Shown here piece by piece: positions 15,534 through 23,431 of a stretch of 64,000 nt of DNA. The notes under the pieces were generated by a model. The model saw only the letters and a program-made list of their open reading frames with translations. It had not been told where the DNA came from and did no database searches. How positions within the stretch are numbered: position 1 is the stretch's first letter; the number at the start of each line of letters is the position of its first letter. Source of the stretch: JAJFKX01 sp965230265 (GTDB lineage: Bacteria; Pseudomonadota; Gammaproteobacteria; Xanthomonadales; Wenzhouxiangellaceae); contig OZ245999.1 in assembly GCA_965230265.1 (NCBI GenBank), positions 186,001-250,000 of the forward strand, written 5' to 3'. Position numbers and translations under genes: made by a program.

Positions 15534-16732
15534 AAAATTTCCCCAGCTTTATCCAAAGTGTCATTGTCTTTGGCAAAGCAAAAACGCAGCACTTTATGAT
15601 CGGTGCCATCAGCATAAAATACAGAGACCGGAATAGCAGCGATGCCATGGGCAGCGATTAATTCATCAACAAATTGTATGTCCGGAGCATCACTGATGGC
15701 ACTGTAATCCAGTAGCTGGAAGTAGCTCCCATGGCAGGGTAGAACCTTGAAGCGTGAATGTGCGACAACCTTGCGGAAATAGTCACGTTTTTGTTGATAA
15801 AAACTCGGTAACTCATCGTAATGTTGGCGCTCATCCAACTGATCTGCAATAGCGTGCTGAACAGGTGTTGATACACAGAAGGTGACAAACTGATGAATTA
15901 GCTGTAGTTGCTGAGTGACGGTTGGTGGGGCGATGCAATAACCCATTTTCCAGCCAGTGGCGTGATAGGTTTTACCAAAAGAAGACATCACCATGGCACG
16001 TTGTCGCAGTGCAGGAAATTCCAGCATGCTTTGATGACGGTGCTCATCAAATACAATATGCTCATAAACCTCGTCAGAAATCAGATAGATATCAGTGCCG
16101 CTAACGATCTTTTCGAGTTCGGCAAAATCTTCTGCATTCAACACGCTGCCACAAGGGTTATGTGGTGTATTCAATATAATCAGACGTGTCTTAGTGGTGA
16201 TTGCTGTACGTACAGCAGACCAGTTGGGTTTGTAGTCAGGCGGGCTTAGCGATAAATGCACAGGTATGCCACCTGCCAATCGGACGGTTGGCGCATAACT
16301 GTCATATGCCGGGTCAAAAATGACCACTTCATCGCCAGGGCGTACCATACAGGTAATGGCTGAAAACAGTGCCTCGGTAGCGCCAGCGGTAAGGGTTAGC
16401 TCGCTACCTGGATCAATTTCCACCCCATAACAATGCTTGGTTTTAGCAGCGATTTTTTGTCTTAGCCGGGGTAAGCCTGGCATGGGCGCATATTGATGAT
16501 GGCCTTGATCAAGGTGTGCTTTTAAGCTGTTTTGCAGGGCCTGAGGGGGTGAAAAATCTGGAAATCCCTGTGCCATGTTTAGTGCTCCAGCCGCTATGGC
16601 CTTTTGGCTCATCACCGCGAATATAGACAAGCCAACATCGGGCAGCTTGCTGCCTGGGTGGTTATTGGTTGCGTTGTCGTTGAATGGTGTTTCAGTACGG
16701 TTGTTCATTAGACTTTGGGCTGCTGTTATCAC
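15521..16732 (-). CDS. PLP-dependent aminotransferase, methionine aminotransferase type (YbdL-like)
   Basis: 403 residues, class I/II fold. Visible landmarks are GFPDFSPP, TAGATEALF, LNTPHNPCGSVL, ISDEVYEHIVFD and the PLP lysine block SSFGKTYHATGWKMGY. Best match from memory is YbdL, which transaminates methionine/4-methylthio-2-oxobutanoate, or the glutamine transaminase K group. The GTG start gives a GTGA overlap with the patatin gene upstream. An internal ATG at 16708 is an alternative and would trim eight residues. The first 30 residues are not conserved. The coupled omega-amidase supports a glutamine-dependent methionine salvage role. Confidence 0.85.
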   Translation of the reverse strand: MITAAQSLMNNRTETPFNDNATNNHPGSKLPDVGLSIFAVMSQKAIAAGALNMAQGFPDFSPPQALQNSLKAHLDQGHHQYAPMPGLPRLRQKIAAKTKHCYGVEIDPGSELTLTAGATEALFSAITCMVRPGDEVVIFDPAYDSYAPTVRLAGGIPVHLSLSPPDYKPNWSAVRTAITTKTRLIILNTPHNPCGSVLNAEDFAELEKIVSGTDIYLISDEVYEHIVFDEHRHQSMLEFPALRQRAMVMSSFGKTYHATGWKMGYCIAPPTVTQQLQLIHQFVTFCVSTPVQHAIADQLDERQHYDELPSFYQQKRDYFRKVVAHSRFKVLPCHGSYFQLLDYSAISDAPDIQFVDELIAAHGIAAIPVSVFYADGTDHKVLRFCFAKDNDTLDKAGEILCGI

Positions 16733-17925
16733 TTGGCTTCTAAATGCTGCTCGTCAATTTCAAGAAAAGCCTCTATTTCAGCACGTTGGTTGAGGGCATC
16801 GTGATAGCCGAGTTCAATCAAGGCGTTACAGAAGCTTGATTCAAACAAGAGGTAACTTGGCAGGCGAACCCGGTTGCCCTCGCCGGATGCGCCAAAACGG
16901 CGCAGCAAGAAACGTACGCTTGATGGTGCTTCACAACTGTGTTCGTAAGCAATATCACGGACATCTTTGCTTGGAGATATGGCCAGGGTCTGGATATGAC
17001 GCAGATTAGGGATTTTTTTATTATCACTATCGCGAAAATGCTCGACGCTGGCATTGACACGGTGCAAGCGATCCATATCGGCCGCCAGGTTATCCAAAAA
17101 GATAATGTCCATCATTGTGCCGGTAATTTCTCCTAGACTGGGGTATTGCAGACATTCCACTGGCGGTTCTTCATCCTGCTCAATATCACGAGTGCTGATG
17201 ACCAAAATTTTTTCTGCGCCCAAATGAATGGCTGAACTTAGTGGCGCGGTTTGGCGCATACCGCCATCACCAAAGTACTCATTACCTATTCGAGTTGCAG
17301 GAAAGATAATGGGTAGAGCGCTGGAGGCCATTAAATGCTTTACATTAATGGCAGTTCGTAAACCTTCACGGCGGCCACTGCGCCATTCTTCAATGTCTCT
17401 ATGTCCTTGGAAGTAACTGATTGCGCTGGAGCGGCTATAGCCAGATGCTGTAACGCTGAAAGCATGCAAGGCACCAGACCGGATAGCTTCGGTAATACCG
17501 TCGGTATCCAATTCATTGGTCAGTAGTGCTTCTAATGGGGAGTTGTCCAATAGTGAACGTGGCGGTGTAAAACCGAAAAAGCCCATGTAGATCGAACTAA
17601 ACCAACGCAAGGAGTAGCGCAGTACCGTTGGTAAGTCAGTGCGAAAGATATGCTGGCTGCGCATTTGCCCCCAGAACCTCTCCAGATGTTGAACGCCATC
17701 GGCCAGAGATTGTCCATGACTGGCCAGAACACCGGCATTTATTGCCCCTGCTGAGGTCCCTGTGATGATCGGAAAGGGGTTAGCATGCTGTAAACCATCG
17801 GCATCTCGTATAAACTCTGCTATACCCTTTAGCACGCCAACTTGGTATGCGCCACGTGCACCGCCGCCCGGTAGCTTAAGGGCAATTCGGGCGGGGATAG
17901 GGTCTTGTGACTTGTCTGTGCTCAT
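16729..17925 (-). CDS. Patatin-like phospholipase
   Basis: 398 residues with the full patatin Ser-Asp dyad: oxyanion block PGGGARGAYQVGVLKG, nucleophile elbow GTSAG (ITGTSAGAINAGVLAS) and the catalytic DGG in YFGDGGMRQTAP. No signal peptide or beta-barrel domain is seen, so it is a stand-alone cytoplasmic patatin. It probably acts as a lipid acyl hydrolase. It is the first gene of a coupled minus-strand set with the aminotransferase and omega-amidase and is divergent from the sigma factor gene. Confidence 0.88.
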   Translation of the reverse strand: MSTDKSQDPIPARIALKLPGGGARGAYQVGVLKGIAEFIRDADGLQHANPFPIITGTSAGAINAGVLASHGQSLADGVQHLERFWGQMRSQHIFRTDLPTVLRYSLRWFSSIYMGFFGFTPPRSLLDNSPLEALLTNELDTDGITEAIRSGALHAFSVTASGYSRSSAISYFQGHRDIEEWRSGRREGLRTAINVKHLMASSALPIIFPATRIGNEYFGDGGMRQTAPLSSAIHLGAEKILVISTRDIEQDEEPPVECLQYPSLGEITGTMMDIIFLDNLAADMDRLHRVNASVEHFRDSDNKKIPNLRHIQTLAISPSKDVRDIAYEHSCEAPSSVRFLLRRFGASGEGNRVRLPSYLLFESSFCNALIELGYHDALNQRAEIEAFLEIDEQHLEAK

Positions 17926-18034
17926 TGTTTTCGCGGCTTGAAAGGCATGTTGATCAATACTATGCCTATAATAGCCGTCACAAAAGTGAAGAAAAAATTA
18001 AATTGAATGCAATCATTTTACTGGTTTACCGGTC

Positions 18035-18565
18035 ATGACTAATACAGACGATAAAAAGCTGCGTTTTGATGCCCTTGTGGGTCAGTATTCAACGGATTTG
18101 TTCCGTTATGCAGTTTGGATGTGTGGCAATCCAACCCTGGCTAAGGATTTGGTTCAGGAAACTTACTTGCGAGCCTGGCGAGCGTTGGATAGCCTTAAAG
18201 ATGAGAAAGCGGCGAAGGGTTGGTTATTTACGATCATAAGACGTGAATACGCCAGAACTTTTGAGAGAAAGGTACCACCGCTGGTAGATGTCGATGATGT
18301 GGTAATCACCGATGAACTTAACATGGAACCAGAAACACAATCTGAGGTTGGGATTCTTCGAGAAGCCGTTGGCAAACTACCAAAAAAATACCGGGAGCCG
18401 TTGTTGCTTCAAGTGGTCGGAGGCTATAGCTGCAAGGAGATTGCAGACCAGCTTGGGGTTTCACGCAGCGCGGTGATGACACAACTTTTTCGGGCCAGAG
18501 AAAAACTTAAAGATGCTCTGGTTGACGATGTAATGAGAGACGATAACGTTCATGAACTATCTTGA
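18035..18565 (+). CDS. ECF-type RNA polymerase sigma factor
   Basis: 176 residues. Region 2 (YSTDLFRYAVWMCGNPTLAK then DLVQETYLRAWRALDSL, including the RNAP-core DLVQETYLRAWR block) and region 4 (KYREPLLLQVVGGYSCKEIA then DQLGVSRSAVMTQLFRAREKL, a helix-turn-helix) are both present with little linker. It overlaps the following DUF3379 gene by 14 nt, the usual arrangement for an ECF sigma and its membrane regulator. A TATAAT at 17967-17972 may be part of its promoter, without a convincing -35. Target genes are unknown. Confidence 0.92.
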   Translation: MTNTDDKKLRFDALVGQYSTDLFRYAVWMCGNPTLAKDLVQETYLRAWRALDSLKDEKAAKGWLFTIIRREYARTFERKVPPLVDVDDVVITDELNMEPETQSEVGILREAVGKLPKKYREPLLLQVVGGYSCKEIADQLGVSRSAVMTQLFRAREKLKDALVDDVMRDDNVHELS

Positions 18566-19277
18566 ATTTAAGCGACAATTAATGGTTGACCCGTATGATC
18601 GCAGCCCAGATTTCGAGGAAGCGTTAAAGGTTAATAGTGATTGCGCAGCAGCAGCAGTGGAGTCAGATAGCTTTGAAGCGATATTGCGATCAGCTATCGA
18701 CGTGCCTGCACCAAAGGATTTGGTGAGTCTGGCAATTAATCAGCGCAACAAAGAATTGCCCAAACCACAAAAGGTCAGCTGGTTGCCAGCTATGGCGGCT
18801 GGTTTAGCAATGGGTATTGGCTTAACGACAGCTGTATTTTTATTCAATAGCACTAGCGATCAAAACATAGAACATCACTTGGCTAGTCACTGGATGAAAG
18901 ACGGTGAGATCACTTTACAGCAGGCAGCCATCAATCCTATGGATAATGTTGGTGTTAGTCAGGTCCTGGCCACTTTAAATTTAGAGGCCAATGACACATT
19001 AATGGGTAACATTATGTATGCACGTAACTGTGGAACACCACATGGTAATGGTGTGCATATGGTGATGCGTACCGAAGCAGGCATGGTAACCGTGATTTAC
19101 ATGCCTGAAGCAGATGTTAATGATGGCAAACGCATGCATGTTGCCAGTAATGAGGCACTGTTAACGCAAATGGAACATGGTTCTATAGCCGTCATAGGCG
19201 CTGAACAGCAGAATTTAGATTCTAGCGTGCAGTTTGTGAAGGCCAATTTGAGAGAGAATCAACGGATTAACACCTAG
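18552..19277 (+). CDS. DUF3379 family membrane protein, putative anti-sigma partner
   Basis: 241 residues: a cytoplasmic N-terminal domain (MNYLEFKRQLMVDPYDRS...), one membrane helix (WLPAMAAGLAMGIGLTTAVFLF, about residues 76-97) and an extracytoplasmic domain ending in a conserved YARNCGTPHGNGVHMVMR and LRENQRINT. This topology and the overlap with the ECF sigma gene suggest an anti-sigma factor. No zinc-binding ZAS motif is visible. A paralogue lies directly downstream. Confidence 0.8.
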   Translation: MNYLEFKRQLMVDPYDRSPDFEEALKVNSDCAAAAVESDSFEAILRSAIDVPAPKDLVSLAINQRNKELPKPQKVSWLPAMAAGLAMGIGLTTAVFLFNSTSDQNIEHHLASHWMKDGEITLQQAAINPMDNVGVSQVLATLNLEANDTLMGNIMYARNCGTPHGNGVHMVMRTEAGMVTVIYMPEADVNDGKRMHVASNEALLTQMEHGSIAVIGAEQQNLDSSVQFVKANLRENQRINT

Positions 19278-19324
19278 CGCTAGAACTAGCGGCGAATTCA
19301 ACATTTCGCTGGATAATTTTTTTG

Positions 19325-19352
19325 AAAGCCCTTCGTGATGAAGGGCTTTTTT
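19325..19352 (+). terminator. Rho-independent terminator of the sigma/DUF3379 operon
   Basis: A perfect 10-bp stem (AAAGCCCTTC / GAAGGGCTTT) with a 5-nt loop and a T-run begins 48 nt after the DUF3379 stop. The remaining 210 bp before the second DUF3379 gene contain TATACT (-10-like, near 19420), an inverted repeat AAGCATAA/TTATGCTT and a short hairpin CCAGG-CCGCA-CCTGG, so the paralogue probably has its own promoter. Confidence 0.88.
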
Positions 19353-19563
19353 CGTATAAGAATCGAACAGCTCTAAGAATATCCCAGGTAACATGCGCCT
19401 AGGCATGAGTGGCTTCTGTTATACTAGACTTAAGGATAGTGCCATATGAAAAGCATAAACCATGACTTAAGTTGTGGCTAGAGTTATGCTTATGGGTTGA
19501 GCAGACATAATAATCACCAGGCCGCACCTGGTCGATTATAAGAACAAACAGAAGGCGATTGTG

Positions 19564-20340
19564 ATGAACTACTTAGAGTTCAAACGACAATTAATGGTGG
19601 ACCCCTATGAGCGTAGTGAGGCTTTTATTGCTGCTCGTAGAGATAACCCTGACTGTACCGCAGCGGCACTGGAGTCAGACCGCTTCGAAGACCAGCTACG
19701 CCAGGCTGTCGATATACCCGTTCCGTCTGACTTGTTAGAGTGCATTGAGCAAACGATCGCTGCTGAAGAAAGTACTTCACATAATATCGATAATATCAGT
19801 CAGGTTGATAACGAGTCAGTCAGTGATAAAAAGTACATAGGATGGATTCCTGCATTGGCAGCTGGTATTGCAATGGGTATCGGTCTTGTTGTTACTCTTT
19901 TCTTTATCAATAATCAGGAACCCAGTTTGCAGCAGCTTATGGTTGAGCATTGGCGATACGATGGTGAGGCTACCGAGTTGATGGCCCGGCAAAGCCCAAC
20001 CGATGAGTTTAGCAATCAGCAAATTCTGGCAACATTGTCGTTACAAGCCAACTCCGAATTGATGCAGCATATTGCCTACGCACGTAACTGTGGAACCCCT
20101 AACGGTGATGGTGTGCATATAGTGATGCGCAATGGCGATCAATTGGTCACAGCTATATACATACCGGACTTGCAGTTGCCTGAAGAGTCGACTCTGACCA
20201 AGATGGATGACATTACCTTATTAATGGGTAATTTTGACTTGGGTGTTATAGCATTCTTTGGTGATGATGAACAAACGTTGCGAACAACCATGGACCAGCT
20301 ACAGGTTAACTTGCAAGAGAACCAGCGTGTAGAAACCTGA
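19564..20340 (+). CDS. Second DUF3379 family membrane protein (tandem paralogue)
   Basis: 258 residues, starting at the ATG that aligns with its neighbour (MNYLEFKRQLMVDPYERS); a GTG one codon upstream is also possible. It shares with the first copy the N-terminal block, a membrane helix (WIPALAAGIAMGIGLVVTLFF), and the C-terminal YARNCGTPNGDGVHIVMR and LQENQRVET. The linker before the helix is longer and acidic. It has its own upstream region and terminator and no sigma gene of its own. It may be a second regulator of the same sigma factor or a diverged sensor. Confidence 0.78.
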   Translation: MNYLEFKRQLMVDPYERSEAFIAARRDNPDCTAAALESDRFEDQLRQAVDIPVPSDLLECIEQTIAAEESTSHNIDNISQVDNESVSDKKYIGWIPALAAGIAMGIGLVVTLFFINNQEPSLQQLMVEHWRYDGEATELMARQSPTDEFSNQQILATLSLQANSELMQHIAYARNCGTPNGDGVHIVMRNGDQLVTAIYIPDLQLPEESTLTKMDDITLLMGNFDLGVIAFFGDDEQTLRTTMDQLQVNLQENQRVET

Positions 20341-20368
20341 GTTCTGCTAAACATCAGCTGATTAATAC

Positions 20369-20395
20369 AAAGCCTGTCAAATGACAGGCTTTTTT
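20369..20395 (+). terminator. Rho-independent terminator after the second DUF3379 gene
   Basis: Stem AAAGCCTGTCA / TGACAGGCTTT (11 bp) with a 2-nt loop and a run of T. With the upstream A's it may also act on the convergent tonB-like gene. Confidence 0.88.
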
Positions 20396-20433
20396 ATTAG
20401 GTTCACAAAGCTGATTTGATTGGCTGTTGTTTG

Positions 20434-21228
20434 CTAGTTAACCAACCCCTGATCAGGTGTAAAACGCCATGTCCGGGTGATATGAAGAATATCGGTTTCA
20501 TTGGTGATTTCTTCTGGCAAAGCTGCGAATGGTGCGGACAACTCAACAATTCTGATGGCTGCATCATCCAATACGGCAAAGCCTGATGACTGTAATATTT
20601 CAATAGCTCCGAGGCTGCCATCTGGGTGTACACCTACAGAAACTCTAAGGGTTCCAAATAAACCTTGTCGCCTCGCTTCTTCTGGGTAATTCATGTTACC
20701 AACTCGCTCGACTTTATCGACCCAGGCACGCATATAGCTGCGGTACCTCATGTCTTGTGTATTGGTAGAAACGTATTTATGGCGAACAGATTCCGGTGCG
20801 AGCTGTATCTCTGGCAAGGCACGCATTGCACTAAGGCTTGCGTGTCGAAGGGCAGATGCGGAAATGGCAGGTTCTGTTTCATCAATAATTGGTGCTTGCT
20901 CTGCAGTAGGATTGACCAATGTTGGTGCCGGTTCTTTTGGTGTTGTTGTAGTAACAATCTCCGGTACGGGATCCTCCTGTGGTTGTGGAATAGGAATCAG
21001 ATCTGGCTGCCATTCAGGTGTGCTTTGCAGTTGAGCCTGATTGTCTGCAGGTTGCAGTAACGTGATATCGAGATTAGGTTCCTCATACGGGCGTGGAGGG
21101 TTTTTGAAATGGATCAGCAACAGCCCCGCGTGCAGGGCCAAGGCCATCGATATAGTGATAGCAAAGGAACCAGATAGCATGCCGTGATTGGCAGGGTTTA
21201 ATCTGAAATCAGAAGCAACGGTATTCAT
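20434..21228 (-). CDS. TonB family energy transducer
   Basis: 264 residues: an N-terminal membrane anchor (SFAITISMALALHAGLLLIHF, with the His of TonB anchors), a Pro/Glu/Gln-rich periplasmic spacer, and a C-terminal TonB domain (MNYPEEARRQGLFGTLRVSV then GVHPDGSLGAIEILQSSG). TonB proteins pass proton-motive energy to outer-membrane transporters. No exbB/exbD are nearby. The location beside gshB and the pil-chp operon matches the arrangement of tonB3 in Pseudomonas aeruginosa, where that gene affects twitching; a similar role here is inference. Confidence 0.88.
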   Translation of the reverse strand: MNTVASDFRLNPANHGMLSGSFAITISMALALHAGLLLIHFKNPPRPYEEPNLDITLLQPADNQAQLQSTPEWQPDLIPIPQPQEDPVPEIVTTTTPKEPAPTLVNPTAEQAPIIDETEPAISASALRHASLSAMRALPEIQLAPESVRHKYVSTNTQDMRYRSYMRAWVDKVERVGNMNYPEEARRQGLFGTLRVSVGVHPDGSLGAIEILQSSGFAVLDDAAIRIVELSAPFAALPEEITNETDILHITRTWRFTPDQGLVN

Positions 21229-21240
21229 GTGATCAATTGC

Positions 21241-22188
21241 TCATACAGCAAGTTGTTTTTCAATGGCAGTAAATAACTCAGCACAAATATTGATTCCATA
21301 TGCCCGATCAAGTTCGCGGACACAGGTTGGGCTGGTTACATTCACTTCGGTCAGCCTACCACCTATGATATCAATACCAGCAAACAAAATGCCTCTGCGC
21401 AACATTTCTGGTCCCACCGCTTCGGCCAGTTGTCGCTCTATTGTACCAATCTCACGCGGCTCCCCACGCCCACCGCGCGCCAGGTTACCGCGAAAGTCAC
21501 TGCTGTTTGGGATACGCGCAAGCATATAAGGCACCGCTTTTCCAGCAACCAGTAGTACCCGCAGATCGCCATCACGGATAGCTTCCAGATATTGCTGGGC
21601 CATAATCCGCTCTTGGCCTTCATCAGTCAGGGTTTCAATAATCACATTCAAATTTGGATCATCGGCGTGAGTCATAAAAATAGACTGCCCGCCCATGCCA
21701 TCCAATGGTTTGAGTACACAGCGACCTTGCTGTTTTACAAATTCCCTCAGTCGTTCGGCTTGGCCACTAACCAGCGTGTCAGGGATCCATTCTGGAAACC
21801 ACAGAGCTGCCAGTTTTTCATTGGCATCACGTAATGCCTGAGGGCGATTAACCACCATTACGCCTTGATGTTCTGCCATTTCCAGAATATAAGTAGCGTA
21901 AATATATTGCATGTCAAATGGTGGGTCTTTGCGCATCAAAATTACATCAAACTCTTTAAGTGATAAGATCTGCTGCTCGCCTAAACTGTACCAATCATCA
22001 TTTTGGTCACGGACTTTGATAGAATGCGCCGCTACACGAGGGTCGGCATTGTCCAGCCAAAGTTGATTGACCTCTGCTATTAAACATTGATAGCCACGGT
22101 TTTGTGCTTCGATCAGCATTGCCACTGTCGTATCCTTGTAGGGCTTGATAACGGTAGGTGAATCCATTATCACCAGCATTTTGATCAT
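21241..22188 (-). CDS. gshB: Glutathione synthetase
   Basis: 315 residues, the usual length for bacterial GshB, joining gamma-glutamylcysteine and glycine with ATP. Typical blocks are MLVIMDSPTVIKPYKDTTVAML, LMRKDPPFDMQYIYATYILE, VNRPQALRDANEKLAALWFP, CVLKPLDGMGGQSIF (ATP-binding loop) and DIIGGRLTEVNVTSPTCVRE. An AGGAG lies 9 nt before the ATG. It sits 12 nt upstream of tonB on the same strand and divergent from pilG. Confidence 0.97.
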   Translation of the reverse strand: MIKMLVIMDSPTVIKPYKDTTVAMLIEAQNRGYQCLIAEVNQLWLDNADPRVAAHSIKVRDQNDDWYSLGEQQILSLKEFDVILMRKDPPFDMQYIYATYILEMAEHQGVMVVNRPQALRDANEKLAALWFPEWIPDTLVSGQAERLREFVKQQGRCVLKPLDGMGGQSIFMTHADDPNLNVIIETLTDEGQERIMAQQYLEAIRDGDLRVLLVAGKAVPYMLARIPNSSDFRGNLARGGRGEPREIGTIERQLAEAVGPEMLRRGILFAGIDIIGGRLTEVNVTSPTCVRELDRAYGINICAELFTAIEKQLAV

Positions 22189-22345
22189 AAGGTCAAACTC
22201 CTGTTTATGGCTTGGTCTAGGTGGCTAAGACTTCTGGATTTTACTTGAAGTTTCATGATATAAGTGCTCGCAATTAAAGCATTTTAACGCTAGACTAGCA
22301 TTCTTAAGTTTGCTGTGTCGGCATAAACTGGCACAACGATGGGTT

Positions 22346-22717
22346 ATGGATAATCGTAAAGTATTAATTATTGATGACAGTCAAACGATCAGACGTTCAG
22401 CCGAGAGCATGCTCAGCGGTGAAGGTCTGTCCGTATTGACTGCCGAGGATGGTTTTCAGGCATTATCAATTATTGCCGAGCACCGTCCAAAGTTGATCTT
22501 CGTTGATATTATGATGCCACGTTTGGATGGATATCAAACCTGTGCCATCATTAAAAACAATCCAGATTACGCGCAAACACCAGTCATCATGTTAACCAGC
22601 AAAGATGGCTTGTTCGACCGGGCGCGTGGTCGGGTTGTAGGTTCAGATTTTTATCTGACCAAACCGTTTACCAAAGATGAGTTGTTAGACAGTTTGCGAC
22701 AACACCTGCCTGCTTAA
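22346..22717 (+). CDS. pilG: Twitching motility response regulator PilG
   Basis: A stand-alone receiver domain of 123 residues from the ATG at 22346; the frame is open upstream, but that part is not conserved. Acidic pocket Asp10/Asp11, phospho-acceptor Asp54 (FVDIMMPRLDGYQTCAIIKN), Thr85 and Lys106 are all present. The sequence is very close to PilG of Pseudomonas, the CheY-like output regulator of type IV pilus extension and cAMP control. First gene of the chemosensory operon. Confidence 0.93.
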   Translation: MDNRKVLIIDDSQTIRRSAESMLSGEGLSVLTAEDGFQALSIIAEHRPKLIFVDIMMPRLDGYQTCAIIKNNPDYAQTPVIMLTSKDGLFDRARGRVVGSDFYLTKPFTKDELLDSLRQHLPA

Positions 22718-22764
22718 GGCATATTTTAATCAGGGATAGAGAACCTAAACACATTTCAGAGTTC

Positions 22765-23334
22765 ATGGGAGCAACACAACAATCGGTTTTTAACCGCCTG
22801 CTGGCTTTTGAACAGCAATGCCTGGAACATCGTCCGCAAGCTCAAGCTGGCGGTGACGGTGACTATTGGGATGGCGTTGTTTACCGTTTGAATGAATATT
22901 ACCTGACCAGTAGCATTCGGGAAATTGAAGAAATCATCACCCCTGCTGATATTACGCCTGTTCCTGGCTCTAAAAGCTGGCTGTTGGGTTTGGCCAATGT
23001 GCGCGGTAATTTGACGACGGTTGTTGATTTGGGTGGTTATCTGTTCGGGCAGCGTTCTCCTATGCAGTCCAGTAGCCGGTTACTGCTGACCAGTTTGCAA
23101 AGCCGGCCATTGGCACTATTGGTAGATGAAGTGTTTGGTCAACGACACTTTTCAGACAATCAATCAACCGATGTGGCTGAGCAAAACTCGTCTGACCAAG
23201 AGCAAAATGCCGATGGCTGGGCAGAAATCACGGACTTTATTGAGCGTGAATTTCATCTGGAAAATCATCGTTGGGGTGTGTTCAGCATTGGTCGTTTGTG
23301 CAAACTGGAAACGTTTTTAGATGGAGCAGCCTGA
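22765..23334 (+). CDS. pilI: Chemotaxis-like adaptor PilI (CheW domain)
   Basis: 189 residues with a single CheW fold (YYLTSSIREIEEIITPADIT, PVPGSKSWLLGLANVRGNLT, TVVDLGGYLFG, LALLVDEVFGQRHF). PilI couples the receptor PilJ to the kinase ChpA. An acidic, Gln/Asn-rich insertion (TDVAEQNSSDQEQNADGWAE) is present near the C-terminus. In Pseudomonas pilH separates pilG from pilI; here the gap is only 47 nt. Confidence 0.9.
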   Translation: MGATQQSVFNRLLAFEQQCLEHRPQAQAGGDGDYWDGVVYRLNEYYLTSSIREIEEIITPADITPVPGSKSWLLGLANVRGNLTTVVDLGGYLFGQRSPMQSSSRLLLTSLQSRPLALLVDEVFGQRHFSDNQSTDVAEQNSSDQEQNADGWAEITDFIEREFHLENHRWGVFSIGRLCKLETFLDGAA

Positions 23335-23431
23335 TGAAAAAATATCAATGCAGGCAGACATTTAACGACCAATAATATTATTCGCGAATAACCAATAAGA
23401 AGCGTGCAGGAATTTAAACAGGATTAAAACG

